64,000 bases of DNA from Psococerastis gibbosa (taxonomy: Eukaryota; Arthropoda; Insecta; Psocodea; Psocidae), in the NCBI GenBank assembly GCA_963971405.1, contig OZ020487.1:14729344-14793343 (forward strand). Direction: 5' to 3'. Under the pieces are notes generated by a model. It did no database searches, was not told where the DNA came from, and worked only from the letters and a program-made list of their open reading frames with translations. Positions 51,501 through 64,000 of this stretch are shown in pieces. How positions within the stretch are numbered: position 1 is the stretch's first letter; each line of letters opens with the position of its first letter. A program made the position numbers and the translations under genes.

Positions 51501-53245
51501 AGGTGTCATTTTGTTCTGTAGTATATTACATTTTTCACTGTCAATGGTCAGTACCGTGCCGTCAGTTGCCATCTTTAGAGCATGCTTAACTACGTATTGT
51601 AATTTATTTATTTATTGATTTTTACTTAGGAATGTATTTCAGTAACAAGGACCATTTGCATGTGTAAATTAACAAAAAAAAAATGTAATAGAAACCTAGA
51701 CATTGTATTGCTTAACAAGGACAATAGTCCGCTTTTTTTCCATGTTAATATTTATTAATATTTTTAAATATTAGTTATATAAGTTAAACCCAATTATATG
51801 GTTTTATATATACAGTAGGGTATTTACAATTATTTTATTTAAAATGAAATAGGCTATTATTATATATTATTATTTTTTATTTTTTTGGTCAAATATTTGA
51901 GAAAATATGTCAACTCTACTACGTACATTTTTTCATGTATCGTATTTCACCCACAAAAGTATAGCTTCTATTGTATAGGCACAGTGGACTACTGGTTTTT
52001 TTAAATTTCTAAAAGTAGGCTAAAATACATTGTTAATTTGCATTTGTAAAACTGCGTCCTGGCAATACGTACGTAATACTAGCATACGTATTACGCGATT
52101 AACAGTTATCTTACAAATATTATGTTTGAATACTCACATGGCATTTACCATTTGTAAGATGACTGTTACTCGCGTAACACTTGTACAGTATGCCACAGTC
52201 AAATTACCATGATTTTTCTGCTGTGCCGTAGGGCTTAACTTTGCGTAGTTTACTATAGCAAACCAATTTTTTAATTATTTTGTATTGACTTGTTTCAGAC
52301 GCTATATCCCGATTTTTATCCTGTCGGGCGTGCGTAGTCCTAAGTAAATTAACTTTTGGCGTCTACCTCATCCACTTCGTACTAATTCTCTCTCAAGTTT
52401 CCATGACCAGGTCTCCGTACCCTTTCACAATATACAACGTTGTGAGTACCCCAACTTTGACCGTAGTTAGCCAGAATCACTATATAATATATAATGTCTG
52501 GATAAAGTAATAAAATTACAAAGGCTTTAACAGCCGGAGTTATGTGACGAAGCAGAATCCGGGTTGATATGCCATGGTCGTTCTGTAAGCGTACTTCCAA
52601 ACGTTTCGTCAACAACTGCGGTCAACATCTTCAGTAGAGCTGCGTAGACTTTTAAGATTGTATCTCGGAGACTCAGCAACAACTGCAACCTCAGCTCAGT
52701 TGCTGCAGAGATAAAATTCCTCAGTTGCTCAGAGATACAATATTAGGAGTCTACGCAGTTCCACTGACGATGATGACCGCAGATGTTGACGAAACGTTCG
52801 GAAGTACGCTTTAGAATGACCACGATCTATGACCCCGGATTCTACTGCATCTGCTACTGCTTTTCTACCAGTTGTTCCTATTAAAATTGCCAAGGGCGAA
52901 GCAACTGTCTATAATTAAGTGGGTGCCTTTAAACAGAAACCGACAATAAACGAAAAATGATGTAGGCCTAGAACAAAGTTGGATGACAAGTTTAAATTGA
53001 GTCGCGAATAAAAATGTTCCAATGCGGAATTCATTCTTATTTTTATAAACATGTCTTTGTTTTCTCAGGTGATGCAAGGCCTCGAAGACACTACTCTCTG
53101 CTTCATTTTTGCTGCAGTCTTGTATGTTCTACTTGATCTCCCCGTCAAGAGGATATTAAGGGAGGTTGTGTTCGTGAAAAAGGTTAAAAATACACCAAGA
53201 GACGAAAAAATTAAGCCCGAAGAAGTTTATACAGTTAAGTTGTGA
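30551..53245 (+). CDS. NRF-6 / acyltransferase-3 family multipass protein (12 coding exons)
   Basis: Coding exons are 30551-30725, 37725-37906, 39313-39536, 45062-45123, 46314-46504, 47215-47381, 48091-48259, 49081-49274, 50106-50247, 51206-51392, 52299-52441 and 53069-53245. All are GT-AG and join in frame: 2013 nt, 670 residues, no internal stop. Residues 1-17 are a signal peptide. Residues 35 to about 190 form the NRF domain (CMRDLQLL, LWAMRMVDA, NYDECLEG, FCLPQ, VCVPKSC). A first membrane helix follows (ITFWVVCALVILAAISGSF), then the acyltransferase-3 region with about ten helices: HGLKVAS and the GH pair at 262-263, VDTFFFVSG, RLAPTYY, NWWANIFFFNNY, CLVHSW, YLIGICVGY, FGVYLIH. The GH histidine is the presumed catalytic residue of the family. 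Nematode NRF-6 affects fluoxetine response and yolk transport; the substrate here is unknown. Intact reading argues for a functional gene. Introns are loaded with mobile elements. Confidence 0.93.
30958..31119. mobile_element. Foldback MITE in NRF-6 intron 1
   Basis: Ends GGCGGGTATTCCACATACGT and ACGTATGTGGAATACCCGCC, followed by TAA at the right. The centre reads ATGTCTGCTAAAACGTCA, a variant of the core shared by related MITEs. Imperfect ATGACGT repeats lie in the left arm. Confidence 0.75.
31547..31739. mobile_element. hAT-like element, perfect 8-bp duplication AGCTGACT
   Basis: Ends CAAAAGTGGATCC and GGATCCGCCATTG. AGCTGACT occurs at 31539-31546 and 31740-31747. The interior has two G tracts and a C tract. 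It lies in NRF-6 intron 1. Confidence 0.8.
31997..32168. mobile_element. hAT-like element, perfect 8-bp duplication CTTAAATG
   Basis: Ends CAAGGACGGATAC and GGATCCGTCCCTG; CTTAAATG flanks both sides (31989-31996 and 32169-32176). A G run and C runs lie just inside the ends. It is about 250 bp from the previous hAT-like element. Confidence 0.82.
32591..32964. repeat. Foldback element (374 bp) in NRF-6 intron 1
   Basis: Arms CAGCCCGATCATGGCGATTT and complement; internal arms GCGCGGGAAATTCAAATT. A related left end occurs near 21295. No clear target duplication is seen. Confidence 0.65.
33509..33692. mobile_element. hAT-like element, GGCCGTGCCCAGG ends
   Basis: Ends CAAGGCCGTGCCCAGG and CCTGGGCACGGCCATG with two G tracts, the same subfamily as 15694-15866. 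The flanking octamers do not match well. Confidence 0.65.
33700..35880. other. NRF-6 intron 1, unique-looking sequence
   Basis: No exon or clear repeat, apart from an (AT)n run at about 35117-35143 and a poly-A stretch near 35080. Confidence 0.4.
35887..36109 (+). repeat. SINE-B, full-length copy
   Basis: tRNA-like head (A box TAGAGTAGTGG; B box GGTTCGAGTCC), then body with CTTCGGAGGGCATG, GCGGTCCCGGGCC, a GGGCTTTATAGCCC mini-hairpin and TTGGCTTAGTAATAGAA, and a TTTA-repeat tail. It has the Pol III internal promoter layout of tRNA-derived SINEs. Confidence 0.82.
36110..36300 (-). repeat. SINE-A, full-length copy
   Basis: On the minus strand: tRNA-like head GGGGCTTGTGATCCAGCGG with B box GGTTCGAATCC, then body through CCATATCCTCTAATATCGG and GTTATAACGAGGTTACC. 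It abuts the SINE-B tail, so the two SINEs are inserted tail to tail. Confidence 0.78.
36427..36820. mobile_element. Composite MITE with intact TAA duplications at both levels
   Basis: Outer element: GGCGCGGTTTCCACCGACCG to CGGTTTGGTGGAAACCCCGCC-type end, flanked by TAA at 36424-36426 and 36821-36823. Inner element 36499-36749 has ends GTCTCCACCGACCTCGC and complement, flanked by TTA and TAA. It has the same architecture and insertion point as 13758-14140. Confidence 0.8.
37064..37231. mobile_element. Foldback MITE, CAGCCTGATCGAGGCG ends
   Basis: A palindrome with CAGCTTGATCGAGGCG and CGCCTCGATCAGGCTG ends and inner AATACCGGTATTTATTTAA arms. Copies lie at 62075-62243 and, diverged, 44871-45028. 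The target duplication is unclear. Confidence 0.75.
37966..38060 (-). repeat. SINE-A head fragment in NRF-6 intron 2
   Basis: Carries only the tRNA-like part (GGTTCGAATCCCACCAAG on the minus strand; GGGGCTTGTGGTCCAGCGG) plus a short piece of body. It lies 60 bp after the exon 2 donor. Confidence 0.7.
38143..38389. mobile_element. MITE family M1 copy in NRF-6 intron 2
   Basis: Palindrome with GGAGACTATTATGTAG arms and central ATGATGTCTGCTACCGT. Confidence 0.7.
38440..38600 (-). repeat. SINE-A copy, diverged head
   Basis: The body matches 36110-36230 (ACTGCAGTATTATATGGTAT); the head is mutated and lacks a clean B box. Confidence 0.6.
38698..38905 (+). repeat. SINE-B, full-length copy
   Basis: Same head, B box (GGTTCGAGTCCC) and body as 35887-36109, with a TTTA-type tail. 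Confidence 0.82.
39185..39310 (+). repeat. SINE-B 3' part running into the exon 3 splice acceptor
   Basis: Body from AGGCGGTCCCGGG through TTGGCTTAGTAATAGAAC, then tail AAAAAGTCAATATTTATTT that continues to TTAATTTTAG, the acceptor of NRF-6 exon 3 (AG at 39311-39312). Confidence 0.8.
39600..40800. other. NRF-6 intron 3, no gene seen
   Basis: AT-rich. 40066-40100 is an inverted match to the 3' region of the LINE copy at about 41890 (GAGTGCTACCCTCGCACGCC), suggesting a second, decayed 3' end. Confidence 0.4.
40837..41990 (+). pseudogene. 5'-truncated LINE: reverse transcriptase C-terminal part and 3' tail
   Basis: The frame at 40837-41391 contains the RT catalytic FADD box (KMVTFADDIGIV), then KTKVMYPSYR and IKYLGITIDNKLTWKPHI (thumb). 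The frame is lost after YCIGIWG at a 12-base G run (about 41302). It resumes at 41420-41764 with LLPINLLYNKNLLMF, HWNLTNSRRSLRYKA and a stop. The 3' UTR ends in an (ATT)n tail near 41968-41990. The N-terminal RT and endonuclease are missing: a dead-on-arrival insertion in NRF-6 intron 3. The clade is not resolved. Confidence 0.85.
42052..42187. mobile_element. Mariner-type palindromic MITE with TA duplication
   Basis: TACAGGGTGTTCCAGACCAC at left and its near-perfect complement at right, each next to TA. CAGGGTGTTCC ends are typical of Tc1/mariner elements. 136 bp, no coding capacity. Confidence 0.8.
43048..43602. repeat. Foldback joined to a Penelope-associated repeat (copy 1)
   Basis: Arms ATCCAACCCAAAACACTCCG and complement, continuing through TTGGCCCATCAAAGTTGTGA; centre near 43320. 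The copy at 59369-59863 shares both the foldback and the right flank. Confidence 0.75.
43603..44550 (+). repeat. Solo Penelope-associated flank repeat (inverse of 54.9-59.4 kb)
   Basis: Matches the complement of 58775-59368 (TAACGTAGTCACTTAACG, GGATGGGATGAGCGTGCCAT) and of 55190-55735 (AGATGTGCTGGAGATG, CATCGGGGGTGTATATGGAA). It stops near GCCGCGCGCGTTGATTC, where the Penelope coding fragment would begin. It lies in NRF-6 intron 3. Confidence 0.65.
44654..44842. mobile_element. MITE with TGA duplication, M1-related
   Basis: GGCGGCTATTCCACTTGACA and GACAAATGGAATAGCCGCC ends, flanked by TGA (44651-44653 and 44843-44845). The interior ACTTAACTTATCTATTATAA is shared with M1. Confidence 0.75.
44871..45028. 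mobile_element. Foldback MITE adjacent to NRF-6 exon 4
   Basis: Diverged copy of the 37064/62075 family (ATAATACCGGTATTTATTTAA arms). It ends 33 bp before the exon 4 acceptor. Confidence 0.6.
45250..45760 (+). pseudogene. LINE 3' end in NRF-6 intron 4
   Basis: At about 45340-45500 a frame reads RHCNHLPLEVGQLVHSVALR and ends KLLRNNIS before a stop, typical of a CR1/Jockey-like polyprotein C-terminus. A pyrimidine-rich 3' UTR follows, then AATAAAGCCATTTTC and a TTCAA-repeat tail. Upstream parts are absent. Confidence 0.65.
45838..46060. repeat. Foldback element in NRF-6 intron 4
   Basis: Ends ACCTTTGCTTGGTCCACA and TGTGGACTAAGCAAAG; arms continue with AAATAAAATGTA and GGTTGAACAG-type blocks. 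The GCTTCGGCACTAAACCATCG block recalls the 4522-5203 foldback. Confidence 0.65.
47812..47895 (+). repeat. SINE-A body fragment
   Basis: CGAGGAGGTTACCTTTTCAA to ATACTGCAATA, matching the complement of the SINE-A body. NRF-6 intron 6. Confidence 0.6.
48495..48620 (-). repeat. LINE 3' tail fragment
   Basis: Inverse match to 45660-45755 (GAATTGAATTGAAAACGACT, GACTATTCAGTCTTCTTTTC), so the same LINE family inserted twice in this gene, in opposite orientations. NRF-6 intron 7. Confidence 0.7.
48655..48790 (-). repeat. Dispersed repeat family D copy
   Basis: CATACAAACAATTCAATGAC, then GCCGTCTCTGTAGGTAATAC and TGTTGAGTTACGATCGG. NRF-6 intron 7. Confidence 0.65.
48880..49043. mobile_element. Half of the composite-family inner MITE next to NRF-6 exon 8
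   Basis: Matches the right half of the inner element of 13829 and 36499 (AATTAAAAAATGGCGTCATG; GTCATTTGCATTCTGCAATG; GGTCGGTGGAAACC). It ends 37 bp before the exon 8 acceptor. Confidence 0.7.
50347..50484. mobile_element. hAT-like element with two C12 tracts
   Basis: Ends CAAGGCCGTAGCCAGA and GGCTACGATCTTG, with an interior like 21546-21703. No clean target duplication. NRF-6 intron 9. Confidence 0.6.
50580..51100 (+). pseudogene. LINE ORF2 C-terminus in NRF-6 intron 9
   Basis: The frame reads TYGCETWVMT, RKILRKVYGP, then RIRWLGHVERMPDNRATRAA, GRRVGRPRMRWLDDVE, a stop at one codon, and DLVTLAVDDWRRRAQDHASW. This order is characteristic of RTE-like LINE polyprotein C-termini. A TAAG-repeat tail at 51085-51100 marks the 3' end. 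Stops and a frameshift show it is dead. Confidence 0.8.
52020..52240. repeat. Decayed foldback in NRF-6 intron 10
   Basis: ACGCGATTAACAGTTATCTT and its complement lie about 35 bp apart within wider imperfect arms. Its CACTTGTACAGTATGCC and GCTGTGCCGTA parts resemble the foldback at 53962-54168. Confidence 0.5.
52540..52855. repeat. Foldback element in NRF-6 intron 11
   Basis: Arms GCAGAATCCGGGTTGATATG..., AAGCGTACTTCC, AACGTTTCGTCAACA and TGCGTAGACT, with complements to 52855. A partial relative lies at about 61128-61235. Confidence 0.7.
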
Positions 53246-53307
53246 GAATTTTTAGGGTTAAGAGACAAAAAAAGAGTACCTACTCACTGAGAAAATTTTT
53301 ACCCACA

Positions 53308-53674
53308 AAAGTGTACAGCCCGTAGGAAATTGGCAGCCCGAATTTTAATACTTTTTATCTTTTATTTAATTAACTAAGCATGTTATTAAAGATTTGGCTC
53401 ATCAAAGTTGTAGAAGACTACTTCATGCATCATATAATAAGGTATTTTTAGTTTTCGAAATTGTAGTTTTTTATAAACAATAACTTTTCACGTATTATCG
53501 ATTTTATAAAAAAACTACAATTTTGGAAACAAAAAATACCTTATTATATGATGCATGAAGTAGTCTTCTACAATTTTAATGAGTCAAATCTTTAATAACA
53601 TGCTTAGTTAATTAAATAAAAAATAAAAATTATATATAAAAAAAGTATTCTATCCTACGGGCTGTACACGTAAG
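53308..53674. repeat. Foldback overlapping the NRF-6 3' UTR region
   Basis: Outer arms GTGTACAGCCCGTAGGA and TCCTACGGGCTGTACAC; inner arms match the 2268-2524 family. It begins 62 bp after the stop codon. Confidence 0.75.
53615..53627 (+). terminator. Candidate polyadenylation hexamers of the NRF-6 gene
   Basis: AATAAA at 53615-53620 and 53622-53627 are the first such hexamers after the stop (53245), inside the right arm of the foldback. Confidence 0.45.
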
Positions 53675-53961
53675 TGTGTGTTGGATGAGCTTATATAGAA
53701 GGAACTAAGCCGATTATTGTACATAGAATATTTTTTTCCTGCTTGTGCTCTCTCTATGCCAACTGTTATTTGTTAATAATGTAAATAGTAATTAAGGACC
53801 AAAGAAACTAAGTTACTACTTTGTACTAGATAATTATTAATTAGGAATAGGTGCGATACCACCTCACGGAGCTGTAGTCCTAACCCAAGTCTCCGTCATC
53901 AGATTTGCATTAGACATACATTGAAAAATGCAGTTTATAGTGAAACTACCCTGAGTTCAGC

Positions 53962-54168
53962 CATACGTCACAGCAGAAAAGTCAAGGTAAGTTGACTGAG
54001 GTATACTGTGCAAGTGTTACGGACAACAGTCGGCTTACAATTTATGTAAGTATACGATGAGCTTTCATCAGATATCATTTGTAAGGTAACAATAATTATT
54101 ATTATTCGCGTAAGTTGCACAGTATGTTTCATTCAACTTACTTCAAATTATTTTGCTGTGACGTATGT
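53962..54168. repeat. Foldback between the convergent genes
   Basis: Ends ACGTCACAGCAGAAAA and complement ATTTTGCTGTGACGTATG, inner AAGTTGACTGAGGTATACTG arms. Related sequence at about 22095-22265 and 52020-52240. Confidence 0.6.
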
Positions 54169-54418
54169 CTCGACTCAGCGCAGTATATAGCGCAGCGCAG
54201 CGCAGTTGTATATTAACTTATTAGGATGTTGGTTTTACGGTTAAATCATTTTTATTGTGCACAATTATTATAATAATTGATATTTTAAAATTTGTATTTC
54301 CATCATATTTCCTTTGGTTTGGTCAACAAACCTAAAATAAACTGAATTATATTGTGAGCTGTAAACAGAATAGGTATAGGTAATAAATTCAAAGAAAATT
54401 GTGCGATATTAGTTTTAA

Positions 54419-54424
54419 TTTTAT
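54419..54424 (-). terminator. Candidate polyadenylation signal of the protease homolog
   Basis: AATAAA on the minus strand, 73 bases after the stop at 54497. A second hexamer is at about 54251-54256. Confidence 0.5.
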
Positions 54425-54496
54425 TAGGCAATAATAAAATCCCTGATTCAGCTAAATCCTGAGTAGGTAAGCTCCCTTTTATGGCGTTTACTGTTT

Positions 54497-62694
<8,198 letters not shown>

Positions 62695-63072
62695 CTGAAA
62701 ATATCAGGATATAAACGTACCACTCACTCCAAACTCACCATACCTATTTCATGATGGCAGTTTGCTTGAAAAATGTTTGGACACAGTTTCCATTAATTTG
62801 TTTCTATATTGAAGTACCTCTCCCCTCCAATTAACCCTAGGAGCTTGGTCCGATTTTCCGTCCGTTGATCCATCAAAAATGATGTAATGCCAAATCTTGA
62901 AATCTACCCTCTTTTCTTTTGCGTCGGCGATCCATTCAGCCACTAATGTGCGACATTAATCCGGTTCATTCTTAAATAGTTTTTTTTTTACTGTTTTTTA
63001 AAAATGTATGTAAAGCAAAATATATTGTTGGGCTGCATGTTTCTAGAATTGAAAGTAGATTGAAAGGTCTGA

Positions 63073-63960
63073 CTATGGAATTTGGGAGGCAATTGAGGAG
63101 GACTGTTCGCTGTGCTGAGTATGATGGGCATTCCAATGTGATATGCTGTAGGGTTTCAGTTGACCCCGGACAAGTGTCTTCGTGACCCCGTGGCCACTTC
63201 TCAGTCTCGTAATGGTCGTATAAAATTTTTTAGTGAGTGGTGACTGGTAACCTTTAAACCATGGAGACAACGATACTTTTGGGAAGTTCTCCTTATACAG
63301 GACCCCAGCAGCTGGGTAGGAGGAGATTAATCCCTGTCACTTCGCCAACAGTGTCTGTCTTATGTGTAAACCCAAATCGGACGGGGGCCATACCGGGTCC
63401 TGCATGTCAATGCACCTATGACGGGTAGCTTCCTTGGCCAAAGCGTCTGCCATCTCGTTTCCTACAATCCCAATATGTACCTTAATCAAAATAAATTGGT
63501 GTTCCCATCCTTTACTGGCTAGCTGTTCGCGAAGGGTCAGTATGTCAATCTCTGGCTTTATAAAATCGGATTTCGGAGAGATGTTTCTATACATTTCTCC
63601 ACTCTCAAAGAGTCGGTCAAAAACACCACTTTTGTAATGCGGGCTCCCCATATTGCTACAATATACTCCATCGCCATCTGGATGGCAATTAATTCCGCGG
63701 TATAAACGGACGCAAAGTCTGCTATGCGATAGCCTTTTTTTACTTCTAATTTTTCTATATAAAAGGCGCTACCTACTTTTTCCCACATTCGGGACCCATC
63801 ACTATGTACATACAGGGCGTCCGGCCACTTCTCTGACAATAATTCCCTCAGCTCAGCTTGGAGAAATCGGCATGTGGGTGTATGTACACACTTTGTGTAG
63901 AAATAAATTGTTGCATACTTACATGCCATGGCCATTCAGAAGGTTCAGCAGCCCCAATGC
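63073..63960 (-). pseudogene. LINE RNase H domain and C-terminus, continuing past the window end
   Basis: Minus-strand frames give the RNase H carboxylates: LYVHSDGSRMW (first Asp), VYTAELIAIQMAMEY (Glu), VVFLTDSLRVEK (second Asp), then IKVHIGIVGNEMADALAKEA (last Asp, with H-x-GI-x-GNE). A downstream frame at 63270-63073 (SPWFKGYQSPLTKKF, TRLRSGHGVTKT) fits the C-terminus. A frameshift separates the pieces near 63558-63651. RNase H after RT is seen in I-, R1- and related LINE clades. The RT would lie beyond 64000. Confidence 0.8.
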
Positions 63961-64000
63961 TCCCGCTGTCAAATCCCTTTATGCCGCATCTCTCTTTGAA

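Noticed and set aside
62749-62943. Upstream exon of the protease homolog
   Set aside because: The frame carries none of the expected activation-site or clip-domain motifs and ends in a stop before any usable donor.

Overview
The window is nuclear DNA from an invertebrate animal, most likely an arthropod. The genes have GT-AG introns and eukaryotic domain structures. They include an NRF-6-type acyltransferase and a serine protease homolog of the kind common in arthropod haemolymph. The rest is an AT-rich landscape crowded with SINEs, LINE fragments, a Penelope-like element and many foldback (MITE-like) elements. The species cannot be named from the sequence alone.

Three host genes can be reconstructed, with every splice junction checked for frame. 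(1) At 30551-53245 (+) twelve coding exons join without a frame break into a 670-residue NRF-6/acyltransferase-3 membrane protein. (2) At 17572-20030 (-) three exons encode a 367-residue secreted protein with a MAM-like N-terminal region and a Thr-rich mucin-like tail. A lone paralogous first exon lies just downstream at 16283-16543. (3) At 54497-62694 (-) four exons encode the C-terminal 230 residues of a trypsin-fold serine protease homolog. Its catalytic Ser is Gly, and its upstream exons lie beyond the window. Genes 1 and 3 converge, with stop codons about 1.25 kb apart.

Layout: 1-16 kb is intergenic repeat territory: foldbacks, a ~0.9 kb dispersed repeat in inverted pairs, a 57-bp minisatellite and nested MITEs. 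16-20 kb holds the MAM/mucin locus. 20-30.4 kb is intergenic repeats. 30.5-53.2 kb is the NRF-6 gene; its introns carry at least three LINE 3' ends, several SINEs, MITEs and one arm of a Penelope-associated repeat. 53.3-62.7 kb is the protease homolog; its last intron holds a decayed Penelope-like element with flanking repeats. 62.7-64 kb holds a LINE RNase H remnant.

The most notable patterns are in the mobile DNA. Non-autonomous hAT-like elements with 8-bp target duplications carry long G/C homopolymers. Foldback MITEs with 3-bp TNA target duplications share a central GTCTGCTACC core across families with different arms, including a MITE-within-MITE composite found twice. Some elements sit on gene signals: a SINE tail runs into a 3' splice site of the NRF-6 gene, and a foldback supplies its first polyadenylation hexamer. 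I found no CRISPR array, operon or intact RNA gene, and no clearly new multi-gene system.
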